From the NCBI GenBank assembly GCA_963989245.1, contig OZ022353.1, positions 27,257,593 to 27,321,592 of the forward strand: a DNA stretch of 64,000 bases. The letters run 5' to 3'. Shown piece after piece: positions 42,876 to 52,884 of the stretch. The position numbers and the translations under genes were made by a program. The notes below the pieces were generated by a model. The model was not told the origin of the DNA, did no database searches, and was given only the letters and a program-made list of their open reading frames with translations. This DNA is from Nansenia antarctica (Eukaryota > Chordata > Actinopteri > Argentiniformes > Microstomatidae). Each line of letters opens with the position of its first letter. The stretch's first letter is position 1.

Positions 42876-45497
42876 GTAGACCAATGCTGGCAAGCCAGTG
42901 GGAGACCGACTGTCAGCTTGCCAATTTTAAACATGTGAAATGGTGGACCAATGTAGGCATTCCAAAGGTAGACTGACAGTGATGGTGTCAGGAGAGTGGG
43001 AAGAGAGTGGCAAATGAGCTTAGTTGAGGGCTTGTCAACAGCCAGAGCAGTGTGTTATCAGTGGACTGATGAAGGGCCGGTTGTGGGCCAGTTGTTGGGT
43101 TGATTCTGCCTTTCTGACAGCTTTTGCCGATAGAGAGCCACTGCCTTTGCTGACAAAGGGCCACTCATGGGCTTGCTAGCTGTATTGTACCAAAGGATAT
43201 CTTTTACCATCCACAAAGGACTAGTTGCTAGTTGCTCAGACATGCTTTGGGGAAAGCGCCAAACATGCAGGCTGCTCTCAGTAATGAACACGCCTCAGAC
43301 TGCATGGGTGTATTTCTAAGCGATGACAGTAAAATAAACTACTCCAGTGTCGAAGGATGTCAACGAGGTTATGGGTGATGTGTTGAGATTTATCTGTAGG
43401 AGAATCCATTGGGAAAACCACAGAATGTTTTTGTTCTCTTTTGAGCTCGCGTGACAGTAGGAATTGATTATCCTCTCATCAGACCTTTTACATTTCACCA
43501 TTAAAGTGACATTTCTGTTGGATGAGTTGGAGGTAGATTAAATTCAAGTGGAACACAGATGTCCAGCGCACACAGAGGCCTTTAAAGATGGACAGAACAT
43601 GGGGGTGTTTGGAATGTGTTTGCAGTGAGGGAACGTGTTCAGTCAGAAAAATCATCTGTCACAGAATTTGAATTATTTTCTGACCGGAGCTAATCTTGGG
43701 TCAAACTAGTCCACACACATACATTATATGAACCCCTTTCAGTCTATGGGTAAGACATGGCACCATATTAAACTGTCCATCATTGAGCCTATGAAATAGA
43801 GATGTTATCTCTGTTGGACGGTACTTCAAAATATGAAATATGATTTTATGCCTTGATGTTCTGAGATGAAAGAAAACTGTACAAATATAAATGGTTAGGG
43901 CTCAATCATTCCTACAATAGAAAATAATGACATTTTATTGGGAATGAAGAGAAATAAGAATCAAATCATTATGTAAAGCCATTGTGTAAAGCAACATCTA
44001 CAGTACTAGGAACACCCACAAAACTAATCTCAGCATGTAAAAGGATGTAATTGCCTAAACGAAACACCTTCTGAGATTTGACATTACCACAGAAAAGAAA
44101 GTCATAGAGAAATACTAGCCATCCTGATTGTGCAAACAGCGACGGTTCAAGCTGTGAGGAGCAGCGCTTTAGCAGTCGATCAAGGCCATATGGTGCACCT
44201 GGGATTGTGTGTGTGGTGCATGTGTAGAGCAGGCCCGTTAAGCCGTAGCACGCTAGCACTTTTACACTCTAAGCGCAATGTCGAAAGAACAGCTACTCGC
44301 TGCCTCTCCCGTTCATTCTTTATCTCAGCATAAGACACAGCACAGCAGCTCCGGCTGGCCGTCGTTCACCTTCATGTGCAACATGCCGATATAATGACTG
44401 ACCTGAGGGGATGTTGAACATTTTCTTTTGACCACAAATATTACATTTGATTTGTAGTGGTGACCAGAATCATGGATACAGTAAGTGACTAATTTTCGCC
44501 GGCTTCAATTCCACCATCTGTGCTCCCTTCAAAGAGGAAAACATTCCTCACGTCATTTATTCAATCATTTATTCATCTAATGACTGGGAAGGCAGAGGAG
44601 GCTACTGCGGCTTTTTGTTTTATAACTGTCTGGAAAACTCCACCAGAGCAGCTTAGCTTGTCCCGCTGGAAGACTCCAGTGGGGTTGGCTAATGAAGGCC
44701 AGACTTCGCTCATCATTATCGTAAAAAATTACCTGCCGATTCTCATGTTAAAAACACAGACCAACCTACATGCTGCCACATGTGGTACATGCTGCTTCTG
44801 CGGGAACGCAGGATGGTGGGGGAGCAGCAGGAAGGGCAGGGGTGAGGAGCGTCATACAGCGCTAGACCTACAGTCTGGCAAAGTCAGTGTGTGTAATGAG
44901 TCAAAATGTGGGCTGTTGATGTTGATGTTCAAAATGAAGTTACTAACAGGTTGTAGCACCACTCAGATATCAAGAGAATGGGGATTGAAAGGTGGGAGAA
45001 TCTGTTGTACTTCCACCACGGGCCCAACATCTGAACCAGTGCTCTCAAAACCTCCATTTCTGTAGAGCCCATGGATGGATGTTTTTGTTCCAGCACAGCG
45101 CTAATTTAAGAGCGGTAGATCAATTTACCACACTAGCATGACGAATCAACTTGCCAGAGACCTGAAGATTTACTGTACAGTACGTTAGCTCCCTACCATA
45201 AGCTCAGCAGTCTTACTCACTCTTGTGGCCTGGGATGGACCCAGGTAGCAAATTGTCACCCAAACACACCTGGTCTATGTAATCAACTACCATGGTCCTC
45301 AAGTCTTCATGGTATTTAAAAAAAAAGTTGTGTTAGTTGTGTTGGGCTTGAAAGAAAACGTGCATACACACAACTGATGGATGAAAAGTGTTAGAAAACA
45401 TCTAACTTACTTTACCATGACAAAGCAGCAAGCGATTTGACACAGTCATAAAACAGGTACATTTAGCCATTTGAAATGAGAGGCAAACTGTCTTTTC
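42876..45497. other. Unique-looking sequence, no supported gene
   Basis: The longest frame (44520-45065, 181 codons, plus strand) has no recognisable domain, no codon-bias signal I can see and no splice context. I do not call it. No repeats with defined ends were found. Confidence 0.45.
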
Positions 45498-46292
45498 TGT
45501 TGTGAATCCCTCATCGGCTCCGCCCCCTCCTGCCTCGTTGGCGCTCGTTGAGCCTCATCAGGCTCAAGTGGAGACAGCTGGGTCCAGCTATCAACTCAGG
45601 AGGAGGCAGCCCTATAAGAAGCCCCAGAAACCTTCCTCCGACGCTTGATTATTTTGACCCATGTGGTTAGTAGTTTGGCTCTCCCTGTTGTCTCTTCTCG
45701 TTCAAGTAGTTTCTCTTCAGAGTTTTGTTTGTTTGGTATTTTGCTAACCGTAGTTGTTTTCTTTGTTGATCCTCGCTCCCCAGTGGAACCTGCCTCCCCC
45801 TGCCTAGACCTCCTGCCTGCCTATCGACTACGTCTCCTGCCTATGTCCCTGCCTGCCTAACGACCACCCCTCCTGCCTATGCCCCTGCCTGCCTACCGCC
45901 TACTCCTCCTGCCTAACCCCCTGCCTGCCTGCCGCCTACTCCTCCTGCCTAACCCCCCCGTCTGCCTGCCTGCCGACTATTCCCCCTCTCTGCTCTGGAC
46001 TGGTTAGTACACGTACATATTTCAACACTTCACTCATCTACATATCTACACCACACTAGTTTTGCACGCTAGACACTCACACCCAGACACATAGAGTACA
46101 GTTCCACTCACACCTCATTTACATTATCCAGTTCTCTGGCATCCACACATTCCCCCCACTTAGGCCCCGTTAGAGTAGGGTTATTCTTTTGTCCATCATT
46201 TTAATAAATCCTTTTATTATTAGTTTGCCTCTTGTGTCCGTCTGTTCTGGGGTTCTGCCACACTTGACTCTTTTGCTAGTGCTACCATAACA
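45498..46292 (+). repeat. 5' LTR of the Sushi-like element
   Basis: It begins TGTTGTGAATCCC and ends CTACCATAACA. A TATAAG box is at 45613-45618 and an AATAAA signal at 46203-46208. The middle (45800-45975) is built from imperfect repeats of CCTGCCTGCCTA and CTCCTGCCTA-like text. The coding end of pol is also encoded in its first 150 bases, as seen in the 3' copy. Confidence 0.95.
45613..45653 (+). promoter_or_regulatory. LTR core promoter and self-primer
   Basis: TATAAG at 45613 lies 30 bases upstream of GCTTGATTATT (45643-45653). This 11-base string is the exact reverse complement of the primer binding site at 46294-46304. If transcription starts at 45643, the RNA 5' end itself can fold back and prime minus-strand synthesis, as known for Tf1 and Sushi-type elements. 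Confidence 0.85.
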
Positions 46293-46293
46293 G

Positions 46294-46304
46294 AATAATC
46301 AAGC
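46294..46304 (+). other. Self-priming primer binding site
   Basis: AATAATCAAGC begins one base after the 5' LTR. It does not start with the TGG expected for a tRNA-primed site, but it is perfectly complementary to the predicted first 11 bases of the transcript. The gag start codon follows five bases later. Confidence 0.85.
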
Positions 46305-46308
46305 CAAA

Positions 46309-47448
46309 ATGAGTCAAGGCAGCACCTCGGGGCAGACGCCCGCAGTTAAGCCCAACCCAGTGTCCCATTCAGTTGACGAGCTTGTTTCCGCCCACGCGGC
46401 CGAGCTCGCGTCCCTCCAGGCGGAGTTGTGTAAGGCTTTCCCCTCCGTTCAGGGTAACATCGCTGAGCTCCAGAAGTCGTCCACCTCCGCCTCAGCTGCT
46501 CTCGCCTCCCTTGCTGTCCAGATGGGCACTCTTGTCTCTGCGGTGGCTTCCATCCAGCTGAGGCTGAACACGCTCCCTGGAGGAGCTGCAGTCCCTGCTC
46601 CCCCTGCTGATTCACCGGGGGTTCCAGCCCCCCCAGGGCGAGCTCCCGCCCAACCCGAGCCCAACCTGGTTACCCCTCGACCCTTTGGAGGGAACTTTGA
46701 TCTGGGCAGAGGGTTCCTGACCCAGTGTGAACTTTTTTTTGCTTTCCAACCGTCCAAGTATGGGTCAGAAGAGGCTAAAGTAGCCTTCATTATGTCCCTC
46801 CTGGTGGACAAGGCTCTAGACTGGGCCATAGCCGTGGTGGGCAGAGACCCACATCTTGCCCAGGACTACGAGGCGTTCCGCCGGGAGTTTTCCTTTTTGT
46901 TTGACCACCCCTCTGACGGCGCGGACGCCGCCTCCAGGATGCTGGAACTCCGGCAAGGCTCCAGGACCGTCGCGGACTACACCTTAGAGTTCCGGATCCT
47001 CGCCGCCGACAGCGGGTGGGGAGACATAGCGCTCCTTTGCGCCTACCGGCGGGGTCTGAGTGAGGCGGTGAAGGACCTTATCGTCCGGGACCGCCCAGGC
47101 TCCCTTCAAGAACTGGTCACCTTGTCCCTACAAATGGATGAGCGCCTGCGGGAGCGCCGCCAGGAGCGCAGCCAACGCGCCGTGGGGCCCCCTCACTCGG
47201 TCCCCAGCCGCACGTCCTCTCTCCCCCGTTTTGCGGCCGCCCACTCGGCCCTGCCCCCTCGGGTTCCCATGCTCTCCCCAGCCCCGTCCACCTCTGAGTC
47301 AGCGGAGGAGCCCATGCAGGTCGGCCGGTCCCGCCTCTCTCAGGAAGAGAGAGAGCAGAGAATGCGGGGCGGGCTGTGCCTGTATTGCGGAAGACCCGGA
47401 CACGTCCTCCGAACCTGCCCGGCGCGGCCAAAAGACCCGGCTCGCTAA
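46309..47448 (+). CDS. Gag polyprotein of the Sushi-like element
   Basis: A 379-codon intact frame encodes the structural protein that packages element RNA. The N-terminal third has a coiled-coil-like helix (SVDELVSAHAAELASLQAEL, residues about 21-40) and a proline-rich hinge. The capsid-like core includes FLTQCELFFAFQPSKY and DYEAFRREFSFLFDHP. The C-terminus has a CCHC zinc knuckle, CLYCGRPGHVLRTC (about residues 357-370). The start at 46309 follows the primer site directly. The frame ends at 47448, overlapping pol by 73 bases in the -1 frame. Domesticated relatives of this gag group exist in mammals (PEG10/RTL family, established knowledge). Confidence 0.93.
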   Translation: MSQGSTSGQTPAVKPNPVSHSVDELVSAHAAELASLQAELCKAFPSVQGNIAELQKSSTSASAALASLAVQMGTLVSAVASIQLRLNTLPGGAAVPAPPADSPGVPAPPGRAPAQPEPNLVTPRPFGGNFDLGRGFLTQCELFFAFQPSKYGSEEAKVAFIMSLLVDKALDWAIAVVGRDPHLAQDYEAFRREFSFLFDHPSDGADAASRMLELRQGSRTVADYTLEFRILAADSGWGDIALLCAYRRGLSEAVKDLIVRDRPGSLQELVTLSLQMDERLRERRQERSQRAVGPPHSVPSRTSSLPRFAAAHSALPPRVPMLSPAPSTSESAEEPMQVGRSRLSQEEREQRMRGGLCLYCGRPGHVLRTCPARPKDPAR

Positions 47449-50400
47449 AAGAGGGGTTTTTGGTGAGCCGTGCCTCGATCCCCCAACCCATCAAGAACCA
47501 CAACCGGCTGTTCCCAGCCACCCTCTCCTGGGGTGAGGAGTCCATTTCTGCCGGCGCCCTCATTGACTCCGGGGCCGACGAGTGCTTGATGGACATCACC
47601 CTCGCTCGTCAGGCCGGCATCCCGCTCGTTCCCCTCGACCATGCCTTGTTCCCCCAAGCCATCGATGGGAGGCCCTTAGGTAGGATCACGCATAGCACTG
47701 AATCCCTCACCCTCACCATGTCCGGTAATCACGTCGAGACGGCACGTTTTCTTGTCCTCCACGCCCCCACTGCACCCCTAGTATTAGGTAGGCCGTGGTT
47801 GGAGAGACACGATCCCCACATCTCCTGGACCACTGGACGGATTTTGGGCTGGAGCATCCCCTGTCATGCCAACTGCCTACGCTCCGCCCTCTCTCCGTCC
47901 AGCGGTCCCAGGCCCTTAGTCTCTCCCCCGGACCTCACTGGTGTCCCCTCTACGTATCTTGACCTGGCCATGGTGTTTAGTAAGGACCGCGCCCTTTCAC
48001 TTCCTCCTCACCGGCCGTATGATTGTCCCATCAACCTCCTTCCCGGGGCAGCCCTTCCCAAGGGTCGTCTCTACAACCTCTCGGTCCCGGAGAAGGAGGC
48101 AATGCGCAATTATATAGCCGAGTCCCTAGCCTCGGGTGTAATTCGACCATCGTCTTCCCCCCTCGCGGCGGGCTTCTTCTTTGTGGCGAAGAAGGATGGT
48201 GGCCTGAGGCCCTGTATAGATTTTCGTAGTTTAAACACCATCACTGTTAAGAATAAATACCCACTCCCCCTTATGAGTTCCACTTTCGAGCCACTCACTC
48301 ACGCCCGGGTGTTCACTAAACTTGACCTCCGCAACGCCTACCATCTGGTTAGGGTCAAGGAGGGGGACGAGTGGAAGACCGGGTTCAACACCCACCTCGG
48401 TCACTTCGAGTACCTGGTCATGCCCTTTGGCCTGTCCAATGCCCCCGGAGTCTTCCAGGAGCTGGTCAATGACGTGCTGAGGGACATGATAAATGTTTTC
48501 GTGGTTGTTTACCTGGATGATATCCTGATCTTTTCCCCGACCATGGAGGAACACCACCAACACGTGCGCCTGGTCCTACAACGGCTCCTGGAGAATCGTC
48601 TCTTCGTCAAGGCGGAGAAATGCGTCTTCCACTCCTCCTCTGTGACGTACCTGGGTAACGTCGTGGAGGAAGGGCAAATGCGCGCCGACCCGGCTAAGAT
48701 TAAGGCGGTGGCAGAGTGGCCACGACCCACCGACCGAACACAACTCCGGCGCTTCCTCGGGTTCGCCGGGTTTACCCGGCGGTTCATCAAGGGGTTTAGC
48801 CAGGTGGCGGCCCCTCTCACTGCTTGTACCTCCACTGTTCGCCCGTTCTCTTGGACCCCTGAGGCTGAGGCGGCCTTCTCCACCCTGAAGGGCCTCTTTA
48901 CGACCGCGCCGGTGTTGGCCCACCCGGATCCAGCCAGGCAGTTCATCGTGGAGGTAGACGCTTCAGACACGGGCGTCGGGGCCGTTCTCACCCAGCGGTC
49001 GGAGGAGGACCAGAAGGTCCACCCGTGTGCCTACTACTCTCGCCGGTTTGACCCTGCCGAGAGGAACTACGATGTGGGCAACAAGGAGTTGCTGGCCATC
49101 CACGCTGCCCTCGGAGAGTGGAGGCACTGGCTGGAGGGGGCTAAGCTGCCGTTCCTAGTGTGGTCTGACCACAAGAACTTGACCTATATGAGGACGGCAA
49201 AAAGGCTTAACCCTAGACAGGCACGCTGGGCCCTGTTCTTCAGCCGATTCGACTTCACCCTCACCTACCGCCCGGGGTCAAAGAACGTCAGGGCGGACGC
49301 CCTCTCCCGGCTGTTCCCGGGGGAGTCCCCGGATAAGCCGGTGACCCAAGACACCATCCTCCCCCCTACCCGGGTGGTAGGTGTCGTCACCTGGGCCATC
49401 GAGTCGGTGGTCAGACAGGCCCAGCGTGCCGAGCCGGACCCAGGTACCGGACCCCGGCACAGACTTTTTGTTCCCTCCACTGTCCGGCCGCAAGTGCTAG
49501 AGTGGGGGCACTCTAGTCACTTTGCCTGCCACCCTGGCTCCCACCGGACAGCGGAGTTTATCAGCCGACGTTTTTGGTGGCCCACACTCCGGGGGGACGT
49601 TAAGGAGTTTGTGGGTGCCTGCACCATCTGCTCCCGAAGTAAGGCCTCCCATCGTCCTCCTTCGGGCCTCCTATGTCCCCTCCCTATCCCCGGTCGTCCT
49701 TGGTCCCACATCGCTTTAGACTTCGTTACGGGGCTCCCCTTATCCAAGGGTAAGGACACCATCCTAACCATTGTGGACAGGTTTTCCAAGGCTGTCCACT
49801 TTGTCGCCCTTCCCAAGCTCCCCTCCGCGGCCGAGACTGCTGACCTCCTCACGCTCCATGTGGTGAGGCTTCACGGCATTCCCCACAACATTGTGTCCGA
49901 CCGGGGCCCCCAGTTCATCTCCAAGGTGTGGCAGGCCTTCTGTAAGGGAATTGGGGCCTCGGTCAGCCTCACCTCTGGATACCATCCGCAGTCCAACGGA
50001 CAGGCCGAGCGGACCAACCAGGCCCTGGAGGCAGCCCTGCGTTGTGTCACCACCAGCAACCCCGCCTCCTGGGCCAAGTACCTACCATGGGTGGAGTATG
50101 CCATCAACACCATGGAGAGCTCCGCCACGGGTATGTCCCCTTTTGAATGCTCCTTGGGCTATCAACCTCCTCTCTTTCCCCAACAGGAGCTGGAGGTGGC
50201 AGTCCCGTCCACCAGGGTCCACCTCCGCCGGTGTCGGCGCATCTGGAGGACCACCCGGACCGCTCTGCTGCGGGCCACTGAGCGGTCCCGTCGCTGTGCC
50301 GACCGGCGGAGGGTGCCAGCCCCGGCCTATCGTCCCGGCCAGAAGGTCTGGCTGTTGGCCCGGGACCTGCCCCTCCAGACCGCCCAGACCTCCTCCCGTA

Positions 50401-50954
50401 AGCTAAATCCCCGCTATGTTGGGCCCTACACTATTGACCGGATTATTAACCCTGCAGCGGTTCGATTAAACCTTCCCCCTGCTCTCAAGGTCCACCCAGT
50501 ATTTCACGTGTCCCTCCTCAAGCCTGTTTCCACTAGCCCCCTGTCCCCCCCCGTTCCAGCCCCCCCACCTCCCCGGGTCCTGAAGGATGGCGACCAGGTG
50601 TGGACGGTTGACCGCCTACTGGCTGTCCACCGTAGGGGACGGGGGTTCCAGTATCTGGTGGACTGGGTGGGTTACGGCCCCGAAGACCGGAGCTGGGTGC
50701 CCCCGTCCTACCTCGCCGACCCCACACTCCTGGAGGATTTCTATCTGGCCCACCCGGACGCTCCAGGACGGTCGTCAGGTGCCTCCCCTAAGGGGGGGGG
50801 TACTGTTGTGAATCCCTCATCGGCTCCGCCCCCTCCTGCCTCGTTGGCGCTCGTTGAGCCTCATCAGGCTCAAGTGGAGACAGCTGGGTCCAGCTATCAA
50901 CTCAGGAGGAGGCAGCCCTATAAGAAGCCCCAGAAACCTTCCTCCGACGCTTGA
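47376..50954 (+). CDS. Pol polyprotein with chromodomain, Sushi-like element
   Basis: A 1192-codon uninterrupted frame, -1 relative to gag, is presumably made by frameshifting in the 47376-47448 overlap (the first ATG is not necessarily used). Protease: LIDSGADEC with DSG at residues 64-66. Reverse transcriptase: PLMSSTFEPL to VVVYLDDILIF, with YLDD at 379-382. RNase H follows with VEVDASDTGVGAVL. The integrase has an HHCC finger (HSSHFACHPGSHR ... CTICSRSK) and the catalytic residues in ALDFVTGLP, VSDRGPQF and GQAERTNQALE. The chromodomain, residues about 1075-1127 (VWTVDRLLAV to LLEDFYLAHP), targets integration to chromatin in related elements. The last 50 codons lie in the 3' LTR. No damage seen; possibly active. 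Confidence 0.95.
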   Translation: MPVLRKTRTRPPNLPGAAKRPGSLKEGFLVSRASIPQPIKNHNRLFPATLSWGEESISAGALIDSGADECLMDITLARQAGIPLVPLDHALFPQAIDGRPLGRITHSTESLTLTMSGNHVETARFLVLHAPTAPLVLGRPWLERHDPHISWTTGRILGWSIPCHANCLRSALSPSSGPRPLVSPPDLTGVPSTYLDLAMVFSKDRALSLPPHRPYDCPINLLPGAALPKGRLYNLSVPEKEAMRNYIAESLASGVIRPSSSPLAAGFFFVAKKDGGLRPCIDFRSLNTITVKNKYPLPLMSSTFEPLTHARVFTKLDLRNAYHLVRVKEGDEWKTGFNTHLGHFEYLVMPFGLSNAPGVFQELVNDVLRDMINVFVVVYLDDILIFSPTMEEHHQHVRLVLQRLLENRLFVKAEKCVFHSSSVTYLGNVVEEGQMRADPAKIKAVAEWPRPTDRTQLRRFLGFAGFTRRFIKGFSQVAAPLTACTSTVRPFSWTPEAEAAFSTLKGLFTTAPVLAHPDPARQFIVEVDASDTGVGAVLTQRSEEDQKVHPCAYYSRRFDPAERNYDVGNKELLAIHAALGEWRHWLEGAKLPFLVWSDHKNLTYMRTAKRLNPRQARWALFFSRFDFTLTYRPGSKNVRADALSRLFPGESPDKPVTQDTILPPTRVVGVVTWAIESVVRQAQRAEPDPGTGPRHRLFVPSTVRPQVLEWGHSSHFACHPGSHRTAEFISRRFWWPTLRGDVKEFVGACTICSRSKASHRPPSGLLCPLPIPGRPWSHIALDFVTGLPLSKGKDTILTIVDRFSKAVHFVALPKLPSAAETADLLTLHVVRLHGIPHNIVSDRGPQFISKVWQAFCKGIGASVSLTSGYHPQSNGQAERTNQALEAALRCVTTSNPASWAKYLPWVEYAINTMESSATGMSPFECSLGYQPPLFPQQELEVAVPSTRVHLRRCRRIWRTTRTALLRATERSRRCADRRRVPAPAYRPGQKVWLLARDLPLQTAQTSSRKLNPRYVGPYTIDRIINPAAVRLNLPPALKVHPVFHVSLLKPVSTSPLSPPVPAPPPPRVLKDGDQVWTVDRLLAVHRRGRGFQYLVDWVGYGPEDRSWVPPSYLADPTLLEDFYLAHPDAPGRSSGASPKGGGTVVNPSSAPPPPASLALVEPHQAQVETAGSSYQLRRRQPYKKPQKPSSDA
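50791..50803 (+). other. Polypurine tract of the Sushi-like element
   Basis: AGGGGGGGGG followed by TAC lies immediately before the 3' LTR start (TGTTGTG at 50804), the usual site of plus-strand priming. Confidence 0.85.
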
Positions 50955-51356
50955 TTATTTTGACCCATGTGGTTAGTAGTTTGGCTCTCCCTGTTGTCTC
51001 TTCTCGTTCAAGTAGTTTCTCTTCAGAGTTTTGTTTGTTTGGTATTTTGCTAACCGTAGTTGTTTTCTTTGTTGATCCTCGCTCCCCAGTGGAACCTGCC
51101 TCCCCCTGCCTAGACCTCCTGCCTGCCTATCGACTACGTCTCCTGCCTATGTCCCTGCCTGCCTAACGACCACCCCTCCTGCCTATGCCCCTGCCTGCCT
51201 ACCGCCTACTCCTCCTGCCTAACCCCCTGCCTGCCTGCCGCCTACTCCTCCTGCCTAACCCCCCCGTCTGCCTGCCTGCCGACTATTCCCCCTCTCTGCT
51301 CTGGACTGGTTAGTACACGTACATATTTCAACACTTCACTCATCTACATATCTACA

Positions 51357-52472
51357 CAGTGGTGTGCCGTCAGGGCCAGCAAGGCCTTCTCTGCTGGCCT
51401 AAACATCATCAGAATATACATTTTATTTTAATATATATTTTCCACAAATATGTATTAATGATTCCCCATAGTCTATTCTCTTCATTTCATAGCTTTCCTC
51501 TTGGTTGCGCTGCTTCCAGTCTCCGATTGAGATTTGGAGGGCTGGCCTTTATGTTAGAGCTTTTATCCAATCAAAATGTGTTGCTAGGGGGCTCAAAAAT
51601 CTGCCCGCCTTCACATTAAACGGTGCTGCGGATTCGACCTGTAACTTAACATTGGAACGAGAAAACCTGTGGCGTACCTAGTAAACCTACGTAGATGCGA
51701 GCAAAAGCAACAACGGCGCCTGCTGTAAGGCTCAATGATGTCAGCACCCAGCACGTCTTTTGATTGGATACGCACTATTGCTACGCACTATTGATACGCA
51801 CTATTGATATTCACTATTGAGATGCGGAACTATGCCGGTAGATGTGAAACTTTTGAAAGGGCGCAGGGAAACGGAGCCTCACAACGAAAGCTTTCGTTGA
51901 CTGATCGATAATACTGATCGATTGTGTCCTGTTTTTGGGTAAACAATAACTTTCATTTAGGGGACACAATGAAAGCGCCAAGTCCACAAACAGAGGAAAC
52001 TACGTTGAGCTTCTTTCTTTTCTGGCTGAAAACAACCCAGATTTACATTACCACCTGTCCACAAACAAAGTGTTTACTGGGACGTCAGGCAAAATACAAA
52101 ACGACCTGATTTTTGCTATTACTGAAGTGATGGAAGAAGAGATCAAAATGGAGATTAAAAAGGCACCCTTTGTCGCTATTATGGTGGACGAGACGACAGA
52201 CGTGGGTAATGTAGCGATCTTAAAGATGTTAGTTTAATACTCTTCATTGTAAATGCGGATTTATTGATTAAAAATGCTTCGGAAATATTAATATAACTCT
52301 GTTGTACTTGTCTGACTATGTTACGGTGATGCAACGCCCGGTTATACTGTGTTTCTGTCTAGTTTCTAGAGCCATGGCGTCATAACGATGGTATTAAGAG
52401 GTAGAATAATTCAGGTAGGAATGTGTCGGACATCACTGAAGGCCTAGGTGTGAAATGCACCGCCCGCCACTG
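51357..52472 (+). mobile_element. Deleted hAT element in the 3' LTR, 8-bp TSD
   Basis: The ends CAGTGGTGTGCCG and CGCCCGCCACTG are flanked by TATCTACA at 51349-51356 and 52473-52480. The interior keeps a short transposase remnant on the plus strand (about 51970-52235) and lacks the rest. It is younger than the Gypsy integration. Confidence 0.93.
51968..52237 (+). pseudogene. hAT transposase fragment
   Basis: Combining plus-strand frames around 51990-52237, I read NYVELLSFLAENNPDLHYHL-like and then KAPFVAIMVDETTDVGNVAI. This is the start of the hAT RNase H-like core with a catalytic Asp in VDETTDV. A frame change near 52105-52125 and loss of everything after VAILKM leave only a remnant. The motif is typical of the ZNF862-like hAT group common in fish (inference). 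Confidence 0.75.
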
Positions 52473-52884
52473 TATCTACACCACACTAGTTTTGCACGCT
52501 AGACACTCACACCCAGACACATAGAGTACAGTTCCACTCACACCTCATTTACATTATCCAGTTCTCTGGCATCCACACATTCCCCCCACTTAGGCCCCGT
52601 TAGAGTAGGGTTATTCTTTTGTCCATCATTTTAATAAATCCTTTTATTATTAGTTTGCCTCTTGTGTCCGTCTGTTCTGGGGTTCTGCCACACTTGACTC
52701 TTTTGCTAGTGCTACCATAACATTTTCCCTGTCTCTTAGAATGACAGGAGCTAAATGCTGTTCCCTACTGAGTTTACACATTGGCACTTGAAATTGTTGC
52801 ACAATCCATGTTCAATTGACCATTTTGTTTTAATGACCAACATTGCATTTCCCCAGTGATGTCTTACCCCCACATGTTATACTT

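Larger units (their letters stand above)
45498..52722 (+). mobile_element. Sushi-like Gypsy (chromovirus) LTR retrotransposon, near-intact
   Basis: A 7.2-kb insertion is flanked by TTTTC on both sides (45493-45497, 52723-52727). It has two 795-bp LTRs, a self-priming type primer site, gag, pol with a C-terminal chromodomain, and a polypurine tract. The LTRs appear identical by eye once a 1116-bp hAT insertion in the 3' LTR is set aside, so the integration is very recent. It sits between the two copies of a dispersed duplication. Confidence 0.95.
50804..52722 (+). repeat. 3' LTR of the Sushi-like element, split by a hAT insertion
   Basis: Left part 50804-51356, right part 52473-52722 (the second copy of TATCTACA belongs to the hAT duplication). 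Removing the insert and one duplication copy leaves 795 bases, equal in length and apparently in sequence to the 5' LTR. Its AATAAA is at 52633-52638, beyond the insertion, so transcripts of the element must read through about 1.1 kb of hAT sequence to reach it. Confidence 0.93.

Noticed and set aside
44520..45065. 181-codon plus-strand frame
   Set aside because: No recognisable domain, mixed composition and no splice or promoter context; treated as chance.
46309..52722. Idea that the gag-pol might be a domesticated host gene
   Set aside because: LTRs, primer site, polypurine tract and a 5-bp duplication are all present, so it is a mobile element, not a domesticated copy.
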